Assembly (NCBI GenBank): GCA_001275005.1
Contig: JWZX01003288.1
Location: 1 to 54,584, forward strand
Length of the DNA stretch: 54,584 nt
Direction of reading: 5' to 3'
Source: Chrysochromulina tobinii
Lineage: Eukaryota > Haptophyta > Prymnesiales > Chrysochromulinaceae
Within the stretch, counting starts at the first letter, position 1. Every line of letters starts with the position of its first letter. The translations under genes were made by a program, and so were the position numbers. Below are positions 1-12,500 of this stretch, in pieces. The notes beneath the pieces are model-generated. The model had not been told where the DNA came from and did no database searches. It saw nothing but the letters and a program-made list of their open reading frames with translations.

Positions 1-2
1 CG

Positions 3-2909
3 TCGCCACCGCCGCCGCCCTCGCCGCCCTCGCCGCCGATGCCGCCGCCCTCGCTGCTGCCCTCTCCGCCGCCGCCCTCGCCGCCGCCCTCGCCGCCGCC
101 GCCGTCGCCGCCGCCCTCGCCGCCGCCGCCCTCGCCGCCAGCGATGAGCGTCGTCGACTTTGCCCTCCGGCTCGCCGGCGACGTCTCCTCTTTCACCCTG
201 AGCGTGCGGACTGAGATGCAGAGCGCGATCGCGGCCCAGGCGGGCGTCGACCCATCGGCGGTGATGGTGACGGTCACGTCGGGCAGTGTCGTCGTCGGCG
301 TGCGCATCCTCACGCCCACGGCGATGGCGACCTCGGTGCAGTCGGCGGTGGCCAGCGCGATAAGCAGCCCAAGCAGTGCGACCACCATGCTCGCGAGCGT
401 CACCGGCATCTCGATCGCCGTGCTCGCGGTCGTGACCCCACCCATCGTCGCGATCGTCGCACCTCCGCCGCCGCCTTCCTCACCATCGCCCTCGCCGCCC
501 CCCGCAACGACCGCCGGGCGGGCCATCACCATCCTCGCAATCGCCGTGCCCGCGGCGATCATTGGGCTGCTGTGCTGCCTGGCAATGGTCTGCTGGTGGA
601 TGAGGCGCAGACAAGTCAAGCTGCGGCGCAAAAATGTCAACCATTGGCTCCGCAACGTGTCCGTGAGCACGGTCTCCGCAGACGACTTCAATCATCAGGA
701 GCCACCTGCGTGCAGCGTCGTGGTGGCCGCGGCCTCCATCCCCAGCGGCGGTGGCGGCGGTGGCGGTAACAATGGCGGCGTTCACATCGAGATGAGCGAT
801 CGCTTCGACGGGCCTTCCAGTGCCAAGGACCGCATGACGCGGGCGCAGGAGCTCCTCAAGGCGTTTGAGCTCGACACGCGCGAGATCAGGATCCTCGAGA
901 AGCTCGGCGAGGGCGGGCAGGGGGTCGTGGTGCGCGGCTGGTGGCACGGCATGGAGGTCGCCATCAAGCAGCCGCGGGCCCCCAAGGGTTCTAGCCGCGG
1001 CAAGCAGATCTCGCCGGATGCTTCTGGCCCAAGCCCCCCGCACAATTCGTTCAATCAGGCGCTCCGGCGAGAGGTGCGCGCTTTGTCCCGCGTGCGCCAT
1101 CCGAATGTCATCAAGCTGCATGGTGCATGCTTCGAGCCGGTGCCGATGATCCTGATGAGCTACGCCCCGAGCGGCACGCTTCAGGACGCGCTCGACAACC
1201 ACAAGTTCCAGACGCCATTGACCATGGTGCGGGTGCTCGCGGGCATCGCGCGCGGCATGGAGGCGGTGCACGCGCACAAGATCATCCATCTCGACCTGAA
1301 GCCAGAGAATGTGCTCATCGGGCCGCTCGACGTGCCGTGGATCACCGACTTTGGGCTCTCCACCTCTGCCAACATGACCTCCATGTCTCAGTCGACCCTG
1401 GGTGGGCGTGGCACGCTGCCCTTCAAGGCGCCCGAGCTCTTCGTCCATCCGCCGCACGTGGGCCCCGAAGCTGACGTCTACGCCTTTTCCATCCTCGCGT
1501 GGATCGTCGTCTGTGGTGAGCAGCCGTACGCAAAGATGCAGGCGGCTGCGACTTCTTTGCCGCAGGCGGTGGTCCAGGGCGTGCGGCCGACGCTGGCCGA
1601 CCCAAATGAGGAGTGGCGGGACAAGACCATCTCGGCGATGGTGCGGCTGATCGAGGGCTGCTGGCACGCTGAGTATACGCAGCGCCCGACCTTTGGCAGC
1701 GGCAGCGCCGCTCCCCTCGATGGAAGCCGCGAGGCGGGTGGAGAGGGCGACAAGGGGGCGGGGAGTGACGTCGTCGCGATGCTCGAGAAGATGGAGTACT
1801 CACTCTCCAAGGGCTTTGAGCTGGAGGCGTCGCAGCTGGCGCTCGCGACTCGTCTGATCTCGACTGAATCCGAGGCGGAGGCACTGAGCCTCTCCCTCGT
1901 GCAGATTAGCGCGGTACAGGGCGACGCAACGACGACGGCGGCGGAGCAGTCAGACCTGGCGGAGGAGAAGGCAGCCTTGGAGACGTCGCAGGGCCTGCTG
2001 CGCCAGCACGCTTTTTCGGTGCTCTCGCAGATGCCCGGCGGTACCGGCGGCGAGCTCGCGAGCGCGCTGAGTGCGATGCTGCAGCAGCAGTCGGACATGT
2101 TCCGACAGGCGATGCAGGAGCTCAGTGAGCTCAAGGTGGAGACCGAATCCAATAAGCGTAGCCTCATCCGTCTCGCCGAGGGCGAGCTCGACTGCCCCCG
2201 CCTCTTTGTGCTCCTGCCGATGGAGGCTTCGAGTTCGAAGCTCATGCAGCTCGTCAAGAGGGAGTTTCTGAAGGACAAGTACCGCCTCGTCTTCCTCGAC
2301 CCGGTGACCGGCTGCGCGGTGCGCTGCGGCCCCGACGGCAACGGCTACAAGCTGGAAATGCCCAAGAAGTGGCTGGTCGAGAACCGCAAGATCATCTCGG
2401 CCGGCCTTCGGATCGTCAAGATGGCTGCCGCAGCAGGCTGCGTTGCGGGGCTGCCGCTGGAGTCGGTCAAGGGACTGCCGTCTCAGGCGGTGTCGAAGGC
2501 GGAGGTCGAGGCGGTCAAGATGTTTGAGAGGGTGTATTCGGGCAGCGTTCTGACCATCGGCGAGAGCGCCCTCGGAGACGATGCAAGCAGCACGTCGTCC
2601 GCGGCCTCGCCGTCCACGGCCAAGGCGGTCAAGGCGGCGACGGGCCGGGCGTACAAGCAGCTGCGCAAGATGCTCAAGGACCAGTGCGAGGACGAGTATC
2701 TCGTGCACTGCGAGATGACCAAGGAGAAGGCGAACGACGGCTCGATCGAGTTTGTGAGCGCCGGGAGCAAGGACCGCTTCCTCCACTTTGGCCAGCAGTG
2801 CCTGATCTGGAACGACGAGACGCTGAAGCAAAAGGCGGCGGCCAAGGCGGCAGTGCTCAGCCGGTTGGAGCATCATGGTGACCAAGTGATGCTTGGAGCA
2901 TCATGGTGA
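3..2909 (+). CDS. Membrane-spanning proline-rich non-RD protein kinase (5' partial)
   Basis: The frame is open to the window edge, so the Met at base 39 is probably not the start. Order from that Met: Pro/Ser-rich spacer to about residue 35; a small alpha/beta segment (about 38-135) resembling the SEA-like modules of algal surface proteins; a second Pro-rich spacer; a membrane helix (about 165-187) followed by basic WWMRRRQVKLRRK; then a protein kinase domain (about 283-560). The kinase shows a Gly loop LGEGGQGVV, VAIK lysine, HLDLKPEN, DFG and APE. Arg of HRD is Leu, making it a non-RD kinase of TKL-like type. After a helical region comes a C-terminal domain with the core DKYRLVFLDPVTG, CGPDGNGY and KMAAAAG, a pattern I associate with C-terminal modules of large multidomain signalling proteins of protists and invertebrates. 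Inference: extracellular sensing coupled to cytoplasmic phosphorylation. Kinase and topology are confident; ligand and C-terminal function are unknown. Confidence 0.85.
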   Translation, partial: SPPPPPSPPSPPMPPPSLLPSPPPPSPPPSPPPPSPPPSPPPPSPPAMSVVDFALRLAGDVSSFTLSVRTEMQSAIAAQAGVDPSAVMVTVTSGSVVVGVRILTPTAMATSVQSAVASAISSPSSATTMLASVTGISIAVLAVVTPPIVAIVAPPPPPSSPSPSPPPATTAGRAITILAIAVPAAIIGLLCCLAMVCWWMRRRQVKLRRKNVNHWLRNVSVSTVSADDFNHQEPPACSVVVAAASIPSGGGGGGGNNGGVHIEMSDRFDGPSSAKDRMTRAQELLKAFELDTREIRILEKLGEGGQGVVVRGWWHGMEVAIKQPRAPKGSSRGKQISPDASGPSPPHNSFNQALRREVRALSRVRHPNVIKLHGACFEPVPMILMSYAPSGTLQDALDNHKFQTPLTMVRVLAGIARGMEAVHAHKIIHLDLKPENVLIGPLDVPWITDFGLSTSANMTSMSQSTLGGRGTLPFKAPELFVHPPHVGPEADVYAFSILAWIVVCGEQPYAKMQAAATSLPQAVVQGVRPTLADPNEEWRDKTISAMVRLIEGCWHAEYTQRPTFGSGSAAPLDGSREAGGEGDKGAGSDVVAMLEKMEYSLSKGFELEASQLALATRLISTESEAEALSLSLVQISAVQGDATTTAAEQSDLAEEKAALETSQGLLRQHAFSVLSQMPGGTGGELASALSAMLQQQSDMFRQAMQELSELKVETESNKRSLIRLAEGELDCPRLFVLLPMEASSSKLMQLVKREFLKDKYRLVFLDPVTGCAVRCGPDGNGYKLEMPKKWLVENRKIISAGLRIVKMAAAAGCVAGLPLESVKGLPSQAVSKAEVEAVKMFERVYSGSVLTIGESALGDDASSTSSAASPSTAKAVKAATGRAYKQLRKMLKDQCEDEYLVHCEMTKEKANDGSIEFVSAGSKDRFLHFGQQCLIWNDETLKQKAAAKAAVLSRLEHHGDQVMLGASW

Positions 2910-2918
2910 CCAAGTGTG
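2867..2918 (+). repeat. 24-base direct duplication across the kinase stop region
   Basis: The string beginning TTGGAGCATCATGGTGACC occurs twice, separated by four bases (ATGC). The second copy is read in a different frame and supplies the last residues and the stop of the kinase gene. It looks like a recent local duplication that extended the C-terminus by a few codons. Confidence 0.7.
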
Positions 2919-3514
2919 AACGTGGATGGTCGTGACATTCATCATTATGTGACATACAGGGGTTGGCGCGATTCGCAAGGACGGGGGATTCTGCAGCAGC
3001 AGCTATGCTCTGGCGTCTGAGTACGTGGCACGAAAACTCGGGGATTGATCAAGTTTGAACGTGGATCCTAGTGGATTCTGGTCGTGGCATTGTGCGGCAT
3101 GTGCGTGAGCTCCGAGCGTTCTTTCACCTCTCAGCTGCGTGTGAAGGCAGCAGGGATAGGGCCTATGGGTTCTCTCGGGATGAATCATGGCGCGATGTGG
3201 GAATAAGCGGGGCCGGGAGCAGCGGGTCTTCTCTGTGCATCACGAGATAGGGATGAAGAATGATGATTGGGGCCGGGCGGAGGAGCGTGCGGGCCGTTGT
3301 AACTTAGTTTACATTCATGCATCGCATGCTCACGCATCACGGAGGTGCGCCGTGCTGAACCGTCCGCTCTCGACTTTGGGGCCTCGGCTCTAAGAGCATC
3401 TGTTATTTTTGTTCACGAATAAGTGAGTAAAAAATACACTGTCGCTCACCACACGAAGCACGTGCCCGGTATTGTCGACCAAGATCTTCCCTTTTTGATC
3501 GAGTAGCTCTCTGT
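2910..3514. other. Convergent intergenic region
   Basis: This spacer separates the kinase stop from the stop of the opposing IPT giant gene and should hold both 3' ends. A related string TGAACGTGGAT followed by TGGTCGTG occurs twice, near 2916 and 3055, so the small duplication at the kinase end seems part of a wider degenerate repeat. No convincing coding sequence is visible. Confidence 0.5.
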
Positions 3515-6500
3515 TCAGCGCGCCGCCGCGGTGCCGGGCGGCGGGCCGTGCCACCGTGCCTCGTCGGCCGACTCGTGCTGGTAGACGAACTCGAGCAGCT
3601 CGGGGGTGAACTGCAGCCCGTTGAGGGTCAAAGCTACGGGCACAGCCCCCGTTGTCGCTGCCGAGCCGGCCTCGATGAGCAGGTCATCGATGTGGTGGTG
3701 GTCGCTGCGAGCGCCGCTGCGCGCGCCGAGGGCGAAGCGCCAGCCAGCGCGGGGTGCCCAGCCCGGCACGGGCAGAGCTTGCGCGAACGCGAAGCCCGCT
3801 AGCCCGACCGTCAGCCCGGTGCTGTTGTACTCAATGAGCACGTCCGCAAACTGTGCGCCCGTGCGCAGCGTGCCGTTCACGCCGGGCGGCGCCCGCACGT
3901 GCACGAGCAGCCCGCCGTACCACACCTCGATGCGCTCCGTCTCGTACGTGCGGAAGCACACGCGCAGCCCCCGCCCCGCGCCGAGCTCGCCAATGTTGCC
4001 CGCTGGCAGATCGCCATATGAAAAGCTCACCCCGTCCGCGCCGCCTCCACCGCCCATGCGCAGCTTGAAGGTCGCGCGAAAGTAGCGGGGTGCAAACGCG
4101 GGCTGCGGCAGCGCGAGCACGATCGCGCCCGCCATGTCGAGGGTGAAGAGAGGCAGCCCCGTCTCCGTATCGACGCCGCCGCCGGTGCCCGAAGCGGACG
4201 CATCGATCAGCCGAAGGTAACCGTTCACCACGCGCGCCTCGCCTCGCAACTCCGCTTCGAAGGAGAGGAGCTGCGGCGCCCAGGGTTCGTTAAAAGCCAG
4301 ATGCACCCTGCTCCAGGCGCCCGCGAGGGCGGCGGCCGGCGCGATGCACGTGACGGCGCTTGCGTCGTCCGGGTGGAGCGTCGCGTTGAGCATCGCGTTG
4401 CCGAAGCGGCAGCGCGTCGAGCCCGTTGTTCCATCACTCTCGGTCCGCCGAAGGGCTCCACCGCGGAAGGTGACCGTCGTGCCGTTGCTGAAGCCGGAGC
4501 GCGGCTCGATCGAGGCGAGATACGGCGGCGCGTAGTACTCAAACGTGGGCGACGAGGCGGCGGAGACGTCAAAGTGGTCGACGTTGAGCGCGACGAGCAG
4601 CGGTCGAGTGGCCGGCGTGAGCCCGGGCGACGCGGGCGTCGTGCACAGCAGCGCGCCACTGGTGGGGTCGAACGAGGCCGGCACGGGTGACCCGTCCACG
4701 CCGACGCGGCAGCGGCGATGGCCGCTGGTGCCAGCGTAGAGATGCGTGCCGAAGACGCGCAGCAGCGTGCCGCCCAGCGCCGGCCCGCCCGTCGGAGTGA
4801 GGAGCTCGATCTCGGGCTGCGCGTAGTATTCAAAGGGGATGGTCGCGTTCGTCACGTACTCCTGTCCGTTGCTCGACACCTGAAGCTCGAGTGGGGCGGC
4901 CGGGTACTGGAGCGCGGGCGCGGCCGGCGTAACGCATCGGAGCGTGCCTCCTCGCTCGTCAAAGGTGCCTAAGACGACGCGCCACCCGAGGGCGTCCGAG
5001 CCGAAGCGGCACTTGTACTCCTGCCGTGCGCCCCCATCAAAGTTGCCCCCTCGAAGCGTGAGACGCGTGCCACCAGCGGCCGGCCCCTGCGTGGGCAGCA
5101 CGCTCGAGATGCGCAGGCTCGCTTGGTACGCAAACGTCGCGTGGCTCACAAACTGCTGGCCGTTGAGCGCGAGGCTCAGCGGCACGCGTGCCGTTTGGAG
5201 GAGCACGTCGGACAGGATCACGAGGTTATCGACCCACTGCGCATTCTCGGGCGAGCCACACGCGATGGAGCAACGGCCGCCCAGCCCTAGCCGCCAGCCC
5301 ACGCGCGGCGCCCAACCGTCGAGCTGCACGCTCAGCGTGACCACGCCAGCGCCCAGGCTCACCTGCACAAGCCCCTCTTCATCCACTTGCACCGTGCAGT
5401 TGAGGAAGGCGTTGGCGCGCAACGCACGATCCATGCGCTTGGCGGCGACGACGGCGCCCCGGTGTGCAATCTGGAGCAAGTCGACCTCGTGCTCCATGTG
5501 GTGCGGGCGTGGCTCATTCGGCTCGACGCTGCCCGTGCGGATCCAAATTTCGAGTCCCGCGCCGACTCCGCCGCGCTGCCGCTGCTCGTCGTCGGGGTAC
5601 TGTCCTTCGCCCACGGCGTCGTGCATGGCGGTGCCCGTCTCGATCAGGTACGTGTCACTCGGCATCGGGCCGTACACGAGACCCACGCCGTTCCCGCCGC
5701 GCCCCGTGCCCAGGATGAGCTCGAAGGCCACGGTGAGGGTCGTCCCGCCAATGTTGGGCACGTCCAGCATCAGTGTGCCGATACCTACCTCGGGTGTGAG
5801 CTGAAGGACCCCTAGGTGGAGGCGCGCCCGCCCCAGGAGGCGTGCTCCCTCAGGCAAGTCGCCAAACTGGATGAGCCGATGGGGCAGCGCGCCCGCGTCC
5901 ACGCTCGAGGGAGCGACGCAGCGCACGTGCTCGCTGCTCCTGTCGAGCCGGCTAGCTGGGACGATGGCGACCCCAAAGCGGCAACGCATCGAGTCGGCGG
6001 ACGTCAGGTTGGGCGTGTTCGTGTCCAGAGCGGCGTTGCTCAGGCTCAGATTGACCGAGGTGCCTCCGAGGAAACTTCCAGAGGTGGGCGAGAGGCGCGT
6101 GATGTTATGCGGCCGGAAGGTGCGCAAGGTGCTCGCGTTGCTCATCTGCTGCCCGTTGAGCGAGACGGCTAGGCGGACGGATGCCGCCACGTCGGGCGCG
6201 TCGAGCGGCTCGCCAATCCGATTGAGCTCCGCGGGGGAGATACACAGGAGGCTGCCCGAGGCCAGCCGCGTCGCGTTGAGCACCATTCGCAGGCCGTCGC
6301 CATCGGCCGCACCGCCGCCGCCGGCGCCATCGCTCACGGCGGCGGAGTAGGAGCAGCGCAGATGGGTTCCGCCACGACCGAGGCCGCGGCCCGCAATGGT
6401 GATCGAGGTGCCGCCGGTCGTCGCCGGCCCGCTCGCTGGCGAGAGCGACGAGATGATCGGAGGGTCGTACACTTGGAACGCGTCGGCGGCCGGTGCACTG

Positions 6501-9500
6501 TACTGCTGCCCGTTGAGCGCGACGCGCAGCGGGTACATGCGCGGCGTGACGAGGCGGATGGTGGCCGGCGAGATGCACACGAGATTGGACGCGCTCTCGC
6601 CGCCGACGCCCGCGCGTGAGGCGGGCACCGTCGCATCCCCAAAGGCGCAGCGCACGTCCGTCAGGGCGCCTTGGCTTCCCCACAGCCCGAAGCCATGGAT
6701 GGTGACGCGCGCGCCGCCGTCGTTGGGACCGCTGCTCGGGCTGACGGACGAGATGGCGATCGGGCTGTGGAACGTAAAGGGGCGCGCGTCCGAGGTGAAC
6801 TGCTGCGCATTGAGCGAGTACTCCAAGCTCGGCTGCGGGTAGCCCGGCGGTGCGAAGTAGCTGCTCTCCTCGAAGAAGGATCGGCGAGCCATCTCGCCCT
6901 CGTAGTACGTGGCATTCTGGGGCAGCGCCGGTGCTCGGCAGAGGACGATCGAGGCTCCCACGCCCGTGGCGGCGCTGCCGTTGACGTCGATGGCGCCGGC
7001 CTGGGCCGCTCCAAAGCGGAAGCGACACGTGTGGGTCGCGCTCAGCTCCACGGGCCCACCGAGCGAGAGGGCGACTAGCGTGCCGCCGGCCGCCGGTCCG
7101 GAAGCGGGTGAGATTTGAAAGACCGTCGGCGCCGCCAGCACCGAAAAGGTCAGCGCGGGCGACGCGGGTGTGTCGTCGGAGGTGTACTGCTGTCCGTTGA
7201 GCGAGATGCTGAGTGCTTCGAGCGCGGCCATCGCCAAAGGGGCCGCGGACGAGTTGCACGTCACGACGTCGCCGACGAGCGCCGCAGGCTCCTCCCGGAA
7301 CGAGCCGTCGTTCCGTGTGAAGCGGCAGCGGTAGTCGGAGCCGCCGTGCAGCAGCGCGCCTGCGACCGTGAGCGCCGTGCCGCCGGCCGTCGGACCGATG
7401 GTCGGAACAACGCTGCTCGCAACGGCTGGCGCGAAGTATGTGAAGCCCGCTCGTCCCACAAACTGCTGGCCGTTGAGGGTGAGCTGAGCAGTCACGTTCT
7501 GAGGCCCGATGGCCGCGCCGTTCGTCGCATGGAAGTTTTTGATGTCGTGGCGCTCCTCGGCCTGGGTGGGATTCGGTCCCGTGCGCGCACCGAAGCCAAA
7601 GCGCCACGTGGGCGTGACCGCCATTGCCGACACGTCAATCGGCACGTCATCGAGCAGGTGCGTGCCGTCGATCTCAAAGCGCAGCCCGCCGAGGGCGCGG
7701 CTATGCGTGATCCGTGCGGTGCGCCAGTAGCGATGGCGGAGCATCGACTGGCCGGGCGCCGTGTGCACGATCTGCCCCCCCAACATGACCCGCACCTCAT
7801 CGGTGAGGGTGCCCATGAGGACGCACAGCCCGAGGGATGCGCCGTCCTCGCCCCACGCACGATCTGGGAGCTCGCCGTAGCAGAAGCTCAGGCCGTGAGC
7901 CCCCGCCGTCCCCCACAGGCGCATCTCAAACGAGACCGCGAACCAGGGCGAGCCTGCAAACGGTGCGGGCAGCACCGGCAAGATGCAGGCGCCAGGGCCG
8001 ACAAAAGCGCTCTGGGTGAGGCGCACGTACACATGCGGCTCGGCGAAGCCGGCGGGCCGGAAGGTGGCCTCGCCCAGCAGCCGCACGCCCGAGCTAGAGG
8101 AGCGTGTCGCCGGCGCCAAGATGGCCGTATCAACGTCCCGATGGGCCGACTCGCTGAAGTCGATGTCGAGCGTCGTCGAGGCGCCCGACTGCGCGGCCGT
8201 GGGCGCGAGGCACGTGATCTGCGAGGTGCTGTCAAAGGAGGCGGGCACCTCGTGCGAGCCAAACCGGCAGCGCAATTCGCCATTTGAGGAGGTGTCCAAC
8301 AGGGCGGCGCCCGTGAAGCGAACGGTGGTGTGGCCGAGCCCGGGCCCCGAAGTGGGCGAGATGGCATCGAGCTGCGGGGGCGCCGAGACGTGCAAGCTGG
8401 CGACCAGGGAAGTTGCCGCGTTCTGGCCGTTCGGGCGCACGCTGACCATCAGGGTACCTGCCTCCAAGGCCTCGGTCGGCTCACACGAGACTGTGCCGTT
8501 GGTCGGGTCGAACGTAGCCGGCAGCAGCACGCGCCCCGCACCGAGGTCGCACAGGTAGTCGGAGCCGCCCGCCAGATTGGCTCCGGAGACGATGATTCTT
8601 GTGCCGCCGCTCGTTGGCCCTCCGATGGGCGTCGCCGTCGAGACGATCGGATCCAAATAGAAGTCAAACCCCTGCGCGTGCGCCGTGTACTGCTGCGCGT
8701 TGAGCGACACCGCCACCTGTCGCGCGCCGCCCGAGTCCGACGAGACGTTTGCCGGAGGGCTCGTGCACACGAGGACGCTGCCGACGACGGACGCGGCGAC
8801 GCTCACCGTAGCCTGGCCGGGCGCCGCGAAGCGACAGCGTCGGTCCGAGCCGGCGCGCAGGCCGCACGAGGTGCCAAGTACCTCCGAGCAGTCTGAGCAG
8901 TCGGTGCCCGCGGAGCAGATCCAGGGTTCGTCACACGCGCCATCGTGGGCGTACAACGGGCACGAGTCGTCGAGCACACCCGCCACGGGCGTCACCGTCA
9001 CATTGGTGCCACCGAGCTCCGGTCCAGACTCGGGGCCGAGTGTGAAGAGCGGAGGGGCTGCGTACAGCTCAAAGGGCGTTCCGATGGGGGCGTACTGCTG
9101 CGCATTGGGCGCGACGCGCAGCAAGACCCCCCGCGCGGCCGGCGCGGCCGGGGAGGACGCAAGTGACAGCCTCGGCGACCTCGTCATACGTAGCGAGCAC
9201 GACGAGGTGCAGCGGGTAGTCGCCAAAGCGGCACGTGTAGTTGTCCCCCCGGCCCAGATGCGCGCCACGAATGGTGACGAGCGCGCCTCCCGCTATGGGC
9301 CCCGAGGCAGGGCTTGCCGATGAGTGCTCGGGCGAGCCGTAGACGATGAAGGGCAGCGGCGCGAGGTAGTCCTGCCGATTGAGCGCCACCGAGAAGTTGT
9401 ACGTGCCGCTGGCTGCGCTCTCAACGGCCGGCGAGTCGCACGTCAGCAGATCGTCGCTTGCTCGGTACGATGCGTTGACCACGTGGCTCAGACCGCCCGT

Positions 9501-12500
9501 GAGCCACACAAAGCGGCACGTGTAGTCATCGCCCCCGCGCAAGCTGCTAGCATTCACGCGCACGCGCGTGCCGCCCCGCACCGGGCCGGAGCGCGGCACC
9601 GCGTGCTCGAGGGGGCCGGCCGACGTGTAGTTGAACATCGCGTCCCCCACGCTGAACTGCTGTCGATTGAGCGAGACATACAGCGGCAGTGTTGTGCCGA
9701 GAGCGGCGGGATTGCGAGGCGCCTGGCACGTGATCGTTCCCTCCGAGGGGGCGGCTGTACCAGGCGAGAGGAGCTCGCCGAAGCGGCACACGACGTTGCA
9801 ACGTGCGCCCGACGCCAGGTTGCTCCCTGAGATGACCACGACGGTGCCGCCGCTCGTCGGCCCGCTACTCGGGCTCGACGTGCTCACGACGGGGGGCGCG
9901 TAATAGTCAAAGGTAGCGGGCGGGCTGTACTGCTGCGCATTCGGCGAGATTCGCAGGCTCGATGCGCCGATGGGCGCGTGCGGTGTAGAGCATAGGACCG
10001 AACCCAAGCTGCCAGGGCTCCGTGAGGCGTTCACGATGCGCGCCGTGGCGAGCGCTCCCCCCAACGGCATCAGCTGGCAGGTGCGATCCGAACCCCCCTC
10101 GAGCGCCGTGCCGGTCACGTTCACCAGGGTCAGCCCATCGGTCGGTCCGCAGCTTGGGCTGATCGAGCTGATCGCGCCCACGCCAACCGTCTCGTACAGC
10201 AGCCCCGTGCGCGTGTACTGCTGCCCATTGAGACTCACCTCGAGCGCGCCGAGCGCTGTCGTGGGAGAGTACGGCGAGAGGCACACGAGCCCGTCCGTGC
10301 CGAGCCTTGAGGCGTTGACAATTAGGCCTCCGTCGGAGCCGGTGCATGCAGGTGACGGCACGGGCCGCGCCCCCGTCGCAAAGTCGGTGCACGGCGGCAG
10401 TGCGGGAGTTGCACTCTGTGGGAAGCGACAAAAGGGTGCGTGGCCGTAACCGAGGTACGCACCGCGCACCGCGACGCGCGTCGCGCCGCTTAGAGGGCCC
10501 GAAGTGGGCGACACACTCGAAACTTCTGGCGGAGGTGCGTATGTAAAGAGGGCGCGCGCACGCGAGTACTGCTGCCCGTTGTTGGCGACGGCGACGACGA
10601 CGGGCGCTTCTTCCACGAAGGCGGCCGAGGTGATCGAGACACTGTCGATCAGATGCATCTCTGGTACGCGCCCGCAGTCCGCGCCGAAGCCAAAGCGCCA
10701 CGTGGGCGTGGGTGCGTACGCAGGAGCGAGGTCCGCCTCCGCCATCATCAGGGTCGCAACGGTCCCATTCGTGCCCATCTCGATGGTGGCTCGCGCGCCG
10801 TGGCGGGCGGTGCGCTCGACGGTCACGGCCGCAAAAGAACCCGAGCGCATGACGAACCCGAGCGGCCGACTCACACGCGCCGCTACAGCGCTCGATGTAT
10901 TCGACACGAGCTCGAGCACAAAGGTTGGCTCGGTGAGCACACGCAGGCAAAGCCCCTCGGGCACTCCCTCGGCCCCGAAAGAGGCATTGAGCGGCAGCTC
11001 ACCGTAGCAGAAGCTGACACCCGATGAGCCGAGATCCGTCCCCAGATGGACATGGAAGCGCGCCCGAAAGTAGCGTGCCGCGCGGGTTGTGGGCTCGATC
11101 GCTAGGCTACCCACCTGCTGCGGCTGCCCGCTCGTGAGCACCACGCTGCCACCTCTGATCTCCGAGCTCCCCGTCAGCACCGCTCGCGGCGGCAGCCGTT
11201 GGTCATCGAAGTCCGCACGCCACTCGGCCTCTAAACCGGCCGTGTCGCCGCCCGGCGCCACGCAGCGCACCATGCTGGCCGAGACGAATGTGCCGGGCAC
11301 CGTGGCATTGGCAAATTGTCCTCTGGACACGTCGACGATCGGCCCTCCGAAACGACAAGCGAGCAGCGAGCGGTTGGCAAAGCCGGTGCCTGCCACGTCG
11401 ACGATCGCGCCGCCCGCGAACACGCCGGAGCTCGGTTCGATCGAATCGACCTGCGGCGCCTCGAGGAACTCAAAATCAAGCGAGGGGCCGTACTGCTGCC
11501 CATTGAGCGAGACGCGCAAGTCAACGCGGCTCGCGCTCGCCTCGGATGGCGCGTGGCAGTGCAGCTCGCCGTCGGAGACGAGCGTCGCTGGCTGCGATGC
11601 GTTGCCAAAGCGGCAGCGGTAGTCGGTGCCGTTGGCGAAGCTGCCGCCGGTTGAGGTGCCGTTGAGGTCGAACGCGCCCGTGCGCACGCGAACCAGAGTG
11701 CCAACGCCCAAGGAGAGTGCATCACCATGGTTGGGCATCGCTTCGTGCAGCGGTGCCGTGCTGTAAAATGTAAAGGGCACCGAGAAGCTCGCCTGCTGGC
11801 CGTTGAGAGCGAGCCGCAGCTCCGTGGCCTCGGCCGTCACGCCCGGTGGCGCCTCGCATCGAAGCTGCGAGAGCCCGAGAATGCCGCTCTCCATCGCCTC
11901 GTTTGTCAGCGTCGCCTCCGAACGGCCGCTTCCAAGCCAACACTGCGCATGCGAGCCAGCGGCTAGCCCGCGCCCGTTGAGAACGAGCGTGGTGGCTCCG
12001 CTGAGCGGACCACTCGAAGGGCTTAAGCTGCTCACGATGGGATCCTCGTAGATCTGAAACGGGGCCACCACCTCAAAATGCAGCGCGTTGGGCGCGAGCT
12101 GGAGCGTCGCGTTGAGCGCCCCCTCCTGGGACGCGGCGGGTGGCGAGTAGCAGCTCACACTGCCCCCGTTGGTAGGGTCGTACGTTCCCGGCGTGACGCG
12201 GTAATAGGGCGCGGCCTCGTGCGCAAAGATGACCGTGCGCGTATCGTTGCTCAGAGCATCGTCGGCAAAGCGGCAGCGGTAGTCATCACCGCCCGCTAGA
12301 GACTGCGCCGCACCGGCCGGCAGGCTGATGCGGACCAATGTACCGCCTCGCACGGGGCCCGAGACGGGAGAGGCAATCGCCACGCTGATGGCCTCGGCCC
12401 ATGCGAGCCGAGCGTAGGTCGCCTCAGCGCCGTGGTACTGCTGCCCGTTGAGCGAGACGCCCACGGGCAGCGCTGCGGCGGGCTGGCCCGCGGGCGCCAC

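Noticed and set aside
480..2885. Long open frames antisense to the kinase gene
   Set aside because: They are Arg/His/Leu-rich with no conserved motif. Open antisense frames are expected in GC-rich coding DNA, and the plus-strand kinase motifs are unambiguous.
6105..8287. Frames of up to 500 residues overlapping the IPT gene on both strands
   Set aside because: They are Arg/Pro/Ala/His-rich shadows of the IPT repeats. Their periodicity comes from the real minus-strand frame.
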